NCBI GenBank assembly: GCA_004431415.1 | Contig: QPMI01000016.1 | Span: 1 to 47,937, forward strand | Direction of reading: 5' to 3' | Length of the DNA: 47,937 nucleotides | Source of the DNA: Cyanophora paradoxa | Taxonomy: Eukaryota > Glaucocystophyceae > Cyanophorales > Cyanophoraceae | Shown here: positions 42,601 to 47,937 of the stretch, one piece after another | Layout: every line of letters begins with the position of its first letter | Numbering within the stretch: the first letter of the stretch is position 1 | Position numbers and translations under genes: made by a program | Notes under the pieces: model-generated | Database searches by the model: none | What the model saw: only the letters and a program-made list of their open reading frames with translations | What the model was told of the DNA's origin: nothing

Positions 42601-45600
42601 TCGCTGTGCTCCGCTTTAATTTCGGCTGGACTTGTATGGCATCTGTTCGGTGCGGCCCGATTAAACTAGGGGGAGCGATTGGCGAGAGACCGAAGCGCTT
42701 AGCACGAGCTAGTACGCATCTAAATGCATATCTGGTGCTCAGTCTCTCGCGGACGCGGTACAAAATTTTCCTAGATGTATGGTCATAGAAAGGCGACGAG
42801 GAAAAGGCCAGTTTCGCGGCGAGCTAGCCGAGCTAGCAGTGCGCCCGGCCGGCGACTTATTGCCCCAGCGTTCGAGTCCCGGGAAGGGCAGTTGGGGGGA
42901 GCGGGGGGCCTGGGCGGGCCTTGAGCTGCCTTGCGCTGTCGAGGGCGGAAGAGGGGGCCGGGGCGCAGCGACCGCCGAGGCCAACTTTCGCACAGCGAGG
43001 TTCTGGCGGGAGACCAAAAATGTTTTTCATCTCGGCTGATCTAAAATGCACTTCCTACCTGCCCGGTCTCGCGCCAGTCACTCGCTGTGCTCCGCTTTAA
43101 TTTCGGCTGGACTTGTATGGCATCTGTTCGGTGCGGCCCGATTAAACTAGGGGGAGCGATTGGCGAGAGACCGAAGCGCTTAGCACGAGCTAGTACGCAT
43201 CTAAATGCATATCTGGTGCTCAGTCTCTCGCGGACGCGGTACAAAATTTTCCTAGATGTATGGTCATAGAAAGGCGACGAGGAAAAGGCCAGTTTCGCGG
43301 CGAGCTAGCCGAGCTAGCAGTGCGCCCGGCCGGCGACTTATTGCCCCAGCGTTCGAGTCCCGGGAAGGGCAGTTGGGGGGAGCGGGGGGGCCTGGGCGGG
43401 CCTTGAGCTGCCTTGCGCTGTCGAGGGCGGAAGAGGGGGCCGGGGCGCAGCGACCGCCGAGGCCAACTTTCGCACAGCGAGGTTCTGGCGGGAGACCAAA
43501 AATGTTTTTCATCTCGGCTGATCTAAAATGCACTTCCTACCTGCCCGGTCTCGCGCCAGTCACTCGCTGTGCTCCGCTTTAATTTCGGCTGGACTTGTAT
43601 GGCATCTGTTCGGTGCGGCCCGATTAAACTAGGGGGAGCGATTGGCGAGAGACCGAAGCGCTTAGCACGAGCTAGTACGCATCTAAATGCATATCTGGTG
43701 CTCAGTCTCTCGCGGACGCGGTACAAAATTTTCCTAGATGTATGGTCATAGAAAGGCGACGAGGAAAAGGCCAGTTTCGCGGCGAGCTAGCCGAGCTAGC
43801 AGTGCGCCCGGCCGGCGACTTATTGCCCCAGCGTTCGAGTCCCGGGAAGGGCAGTTGGGGGAGCGGGGGGCCTGGGCGGGCCTTGAGCTGCCTTGCGCTG
43901 TCGAGGGCGGAAGAGGGGGCCGGGGCGCAGCGACCGCCGAGGCCAACTTTCGCACAGCGAGGTTCTGGCGGGAGACCAAAAATGTTTTTCATCTCGGCTG
44001 ATCTAAAATGCACTTCCTACCTGCCCGGTCTCGCGCCAGTCACTCGCTGTGCTCCGCTTTAATTTCGGCTGGACTTGTATGGCATCTGTTCGGTGCGGCC
44101 CGATTAAACTAGGGGGAGCGATTGGCGAGAGACCGAAGCGCTTAGCACGAGCTAGTACGCATCTAAATGCATATCTGGTGCTCAGTCTCTCGCGGACGCG
44201 GTACAAAATTTTCCTAGATGTATGGTCATAGAAAGGCGACGAGGAAAAGGCCAGTTTCGCGGCGAGCTAGCCGAGCTAGCAGTGCGCCCGGCCGGCGACT
44301 TATTGCCCCAGCGTTCGAGTCCCGGGAAGGGCAGTTGGGGGAGCGGGGGGCCTGGGCGGGCCTTGAGCTGCCTTGCGCTGTCGAGGGCGGAAGAGGGGGC
44401 CGGGGCGCAGCGACCGCCGAGGCCAACTTTCGCACAGCGAGGTTCTGGCGGGAGACCAAAAATGTTTTTCATCTCGGCTGATCTAAAATGCACTTCCTAC
44501 CTGCCCGGTCTCGCGCCAGTCACTCGCTGTGCTCCGCTTTAATTTCGGCTGGACTTGTATGGCATCTGTTCGGTGCGGCCCGATTAAACTAGGGGGAGCG
44601 ATTGGCGAGAGACCGAAGCGCTTAGCACGAGCTAGTACGCATCTAAATGCATATCTGGTGCTCAGTCTCTCGCGGACGCGGTACAAAATTTTCCTAGATG
44701 TATGGTCATAGAAAGGCGACGAGGAAAAGGCCAGTTTCGCGGCGAGCTAGCCGAGCTAGCAGTGCGCCCGGCCGGCGACTTATTGCCCCAGCGTTCGAGT
44801 CCCGGGAAGGGCAGTTGGGGGGAGCGGGGGGCCTGGGCGGGCCTTGAGCTGCCTTGCGCTGTCGAGGGCGGAAGAGGGGGCCGGGGCGCAGCGACCGCCG
44901 AGGCCAACTTTCGCACAGCGAGGTTCTGGCGGGAGACCAAAAATGTTTTTCATCTCGGCTGATCTAAAATGCACTTCCTACCTGCCCGGTCTCGCGCCAG
45001 TCACTCGCTGTGCTCCGCTTTAATTTCGGCTGGACTTGTATGGCATCTGTTCGGTGCGGCCCGATTAAACTAGGGGGAGCGATTGGCGAGAGACCGAAGC
45101 GCTTAGCACGAGCTAGTACGCATCTAAATGCATATCTGGTGCTCAGTCTCTCGCGGACGCGGTACAAAATTTTCCTAGATGTATGGTCATAGAAAGGCGA
45201 CGAGGAAAAGGCCAGTTTCGCGGCGAGCTAGCCGAGCTAGCAGTGCGCCCGGCCGGCGACTTATTGCCCCAGCGTTCGAGTCCCGGGAAGGGCAGTTGGG
45301 GGGAGCGGGGGGGCCTGGGCGGGCCTTGAGCTGCCTTGCGCTGTCGAGGGCGGAAGAGGGGGCCGGGGCGCAGCGACCGCCGAGGCCAACTTTCGCACAG
45401 CGAGGTTCTGGCGGGAGACCAAAAATGTTTTTCATCTCGGCTGATCTAAAATGCACTTCCTACCTGCCCGGTCTCGCGCCAGTCACTCGCTGTGCTCCGC
45501 TTTAATTTCGGCTGGACTTGTATGGCATCTGTTCGGTGCGGCCCGATTAAACTAGGGGGAGCGATTGGCGAGAGACCGAAGCGCTTAGCACGAGCTAGTA

Positions 45601-47937
45601 CGCATCTAAATGCATATCTGGTGCTCAGTCTCTCGCGGACGCGGTACAAAATTTTCCTAGATGTATGGTCATAGAAAGGCGACGAGGAAAAGGCCAGTTT
45701 CGCGGCGAGCTAGCCGAGCTAGCAGTGCGCCCGGCCGGCGACTTATTGCCCAGCGTTCGAGTCCCGGGAAGGGCAGTTGGGGGGAGCGGGGGGGCCTGGG
45801 CGGGCCTTGAGCTGCCTTGCGCTGTCGAGGGCGGAAGAGGGGGCCGGGGCGCAGCGACCGCCGAGGCCAACTTTCGCACAGCGAGGTTCTGGCGGGAGAC
45901 CAAAAATGTTTTTCATCTCGGCTGATCTAAAATGCACTTCCTACCTGCCCGGTCTCGCGCCAGTCACTCGCTGTGCTCCGCTTTAATTTCGGCTGGACTT
46001 GTATGGCATCTGTTCGGTGCGGCCCGATTAAACTAGGGGGAGCGATTGGCGAGAGACCGAAGCGCTTAGCACGAGCTAGTACGCATCTAAATGCATATCT
46101 GGTGCTCAGTCTCTCGCGGACGCGGTACAAAATTTTCCTAGATGTATGGTCATAGAAAGGCGACGAGGAAAAGGCCAGTTTCGCGGCGAGCTAGCCGAGC
46201 TAGCAGTGCGCCCGGCCGGCGACTTATTGCCCCAGCGTTCGAGTCCCGGGAAGGGCAGTTGGGGGGAGCGGGGGGCCTGGGCGGGCCTTGAGCTGCCTTG
46301 CGCTGTCGAGGGCGGAAGAGGGGCCGGGGCGCAGCGACCGCCGAGGCCAACTTTCGCACAGCGAGGTTCTGGCGGGAGACCAAAAATGTTTTTCATCTCG
46401 GCTGATCTAAAATGCACTTCCTACCTGCCCGGTCTCGCGCCAGTCACTCGCTGTGCTCCGCTTTAATTTCGGCTGGACTTGTATGGCATCTGTTCGGTGC
46501 GGCCCGATTAAACTAGGGGGAGCGATTGGCGAGAGACCGAAGCGCTTAGCACGAGCTAGTACGCATCTAAATGCATATCTGGTGCTCAGTCTCTCGCGGA
46601 CGCGGTACAAAATTTTCCTAGATGTATGGTCATAGAAAGGCGACGAGGAAAAGGCCAGTTTCGCGGCGAGCTAGCCGAGCTAGCAGTGCGCCCGGCCGGC
46701 GACTTATTGCCCCAGCGTTCGAGTCCCGGGAAGGGCAGTTGGGGGAGCGGGGGGGCCTGGGCGGGCCTTGAGCTGCCTTGCGCTGTCGAGGGCGGAAGAG
46801 GGGGCCGGGGCGCAGCGACCGCCGAGGCCAACTTTCGCACAGCGAGGTTCTGGCGGGAGACCAAAAATGTTTTTCATCTCGGCTGATCTAAAATGCACTT
46901 CCTACCTGCCCGGTCTCGCGCCAGTCACTCGCTGTGCTCCGCTTTAATTTCGGCTGGACTTGTATGGCATCTGTTCGGTGCGGCCCGATTAAACTAGGGG
47001 GAGCGATTGGCGAGAGACCGAAGCGCTTAGCACGAGCTAGTACGCATCTAAATGCATATCTGGTGCTCAGTCTCTCGCGGACGCGGTACAAAATTTTCCT
47101 AGATGTATGGTCATAGAAAGGCGACGAGGAAAAGGCCAGTTTCGCGGCGAGCTAGCCGAGCTAGCAGTGCGCCCGGCCGGCGACTTATTGCCCCAGCGTT
47201 CGAGTCCCGGGAAGGGCAGTTGGGGGGAGCGGGGGCCTGGGCGGGCCTTGAGCTGCCTTGCGCTGTCGAGGGCGGAAGAGGGGGCCGGGGCGCAGCGACC
47301 GCCGAGGCCAACTTTCGCACAGCGAGGTTCTGGCGGGAGACCAAAAATGTTTTTCATCTCGGCTGATCTAAAATGCACTTCCTACCTGCCCGGTCTCGCG
47401 CCAGTCACTCGCTGTGCTCCGCTTTAATTTCGGCTGGACTTGTATGGCATCTGTTCGGTGCGGCCCGATTAAACTAGGGGGAGCGATTGGCGAGAGACCG
47501 AAGCGCTTAGCACGAGCTAGTACGCATCTAAATGCATATCTGGTGCTCAGTCTCTCGCGGACGCGGTACAAAATTTTCCTAGATGTATGGTCATAGAAAG
47601 GCGACGAGGAAAAGGCCAGTTTCGCGGCGAGCTAGCCGAGCTAGCAGTGCGCCCGGCCGGCGACTTATTGCCCCAGCGTTCGAGTCCCGGGAAGGGCAGT
47701 TGGGGGGAGCGGGGGGGCCTGGGCGGGCCTTGAGCTGCCTTGCGCTGTCGAGGGCGGAAGAGGGGGCCGGGGCGCAGCGACCGCCGAGGCCAACTTTCGC
47801 ACAGCGAGGTTCTGGCGGGAGACCAAAAATGTTTTTCATCTCGGCTGATCTAAAATGCACTTCCTACCTGCCCGGTCTCGCGCCAGTCACTCGCTGTGCT
47901 CCGCTTTAATTTCGGCTGGACTTGTATGGCATCTGTT
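30634..47937. repeat. 481-bp satellite array, 36 further units
   Basis: Unit starts at 30634, 31110, 31592, 32073, 32555, 33035, 33514 and onward every 479-482 bp to 47454; the window ends at the start of the next unit (47936). Mean spacing is 480.6 bp. Units are almost identical, differing mainly in two G-runs (TTGGGGG(G)AGC and GCGGGGG(GG)CC), plus two diagnostic sites that separate an older-looking type A (first seven units overall) from type B (all later units). There are open frames on both strands in each unit, but G-run changes shift them between units, so I do not call genes. The array probably continues past the window. Confidence 0.95.
30670..30738. repeat. inverted repeat within each satellite unit
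   Basis: GCGAGAGAC (30670-30678) pairs perfectly with GTCTCTCGC (30730-30738), and inside it AGCAC (30689-30693) pairs with GTGCT (30723-30727). The element is conserved in every unit, at unit position about 37-105. It could extrude as a cruciform or fold in RNA. Confidence 0.6.

Noticed and set aside
28308-47909. Recurring 60-108-residue open frames on both strands of every satellite unit
   Set aside because: They follow from GC-rich sequence. Frames change between units wherever the G-runs change length, and products have no domain. They are not genes.
28215-47937. CRISPR array
   Set aside because: Units of 481 bp are directly adjacent with no unique spacers, and the context is eukaryotic.

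Overview
This is nuclear DNA from a GC-rich, intron-dense unicellular eukaryote, most likely a microalga. The evidence is multi-exon genes with short introns (about 47-120 nt, mostly GTGCG/GTGAG donors, CAG acceptors, often a CTGAC-like branch site), several probable GC-AG introns, and eukaryotic families: RAD21/SCC1 kleisin, a TKL-type kinase, a LysM+UBA-like protein, a microbial-type rhodopsin with introns, and the plant/cyanobacterial type of zinc-less MBL-fold protein. A haptophyte or another GC-rich alga fits, but the sequence alone does not settle the lineage.

Layout. (1) 0.6-17 kb is a compact gene block at very high GC: coiled-coil protein (+), RAD21-like kleisin (-), second coiled-coil protein (+), LysM/UBA-like protein (-), rhodopsin (-), MBL-fold protein (+), right-handed beta-helix protein (-) and TKL-type kinase (-). 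The last two may be one fused gene. I rebuilt complete, phase-consistent exon chains for the rhodopsin (280 aa), LysM (180 aa) and MBL (278 aa) genes, and partial chains for the others. (2) 17-28 kb is gene-poor, lower in GC and repeat-rich. It holds an LTR-retrotransposon-like element (19183-22503) with 356/357-bp TG...CA repeats and a 4-bp target duplication, palindrome clusters, minisatellites, a 34-base poly-G run and a few small genes. (3) 28.2 kb to the window end is a tandem array of a ~481-bp satellite: 38 units, broken once by a 1.46-kb insertion exactly between two units.

The most unusual observation is that two small genes in the repeat-rich zone (24814-25573 + and 26828-27659 -) each contain a tandem repeat that is a duplicated exon-plus-intron cassette. 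In one the unit is a 21-nt exon encoding one perfect coiled-coil heptad plus a 47-48-nt intron. In the other it is a 42-nt exon (14 residues, two heptads' worth) plus a 58-nt intron. All introns in these cassettes are phase 0, so gain or loss of a cassette lengthens or shortens the helix without breaking frame. In the minus-strand gene the coil leads into a segment with two hydrophobic stretches; in the plus-strand gene a similar segment follows but may not be joined to it. To my knowledge this arrangement is not a named system.

I see no functional link among the genes of the left block beyond divergent and convergent packing. No tRNA, rRNA, CRISPR or bacterial-type operon is supported.
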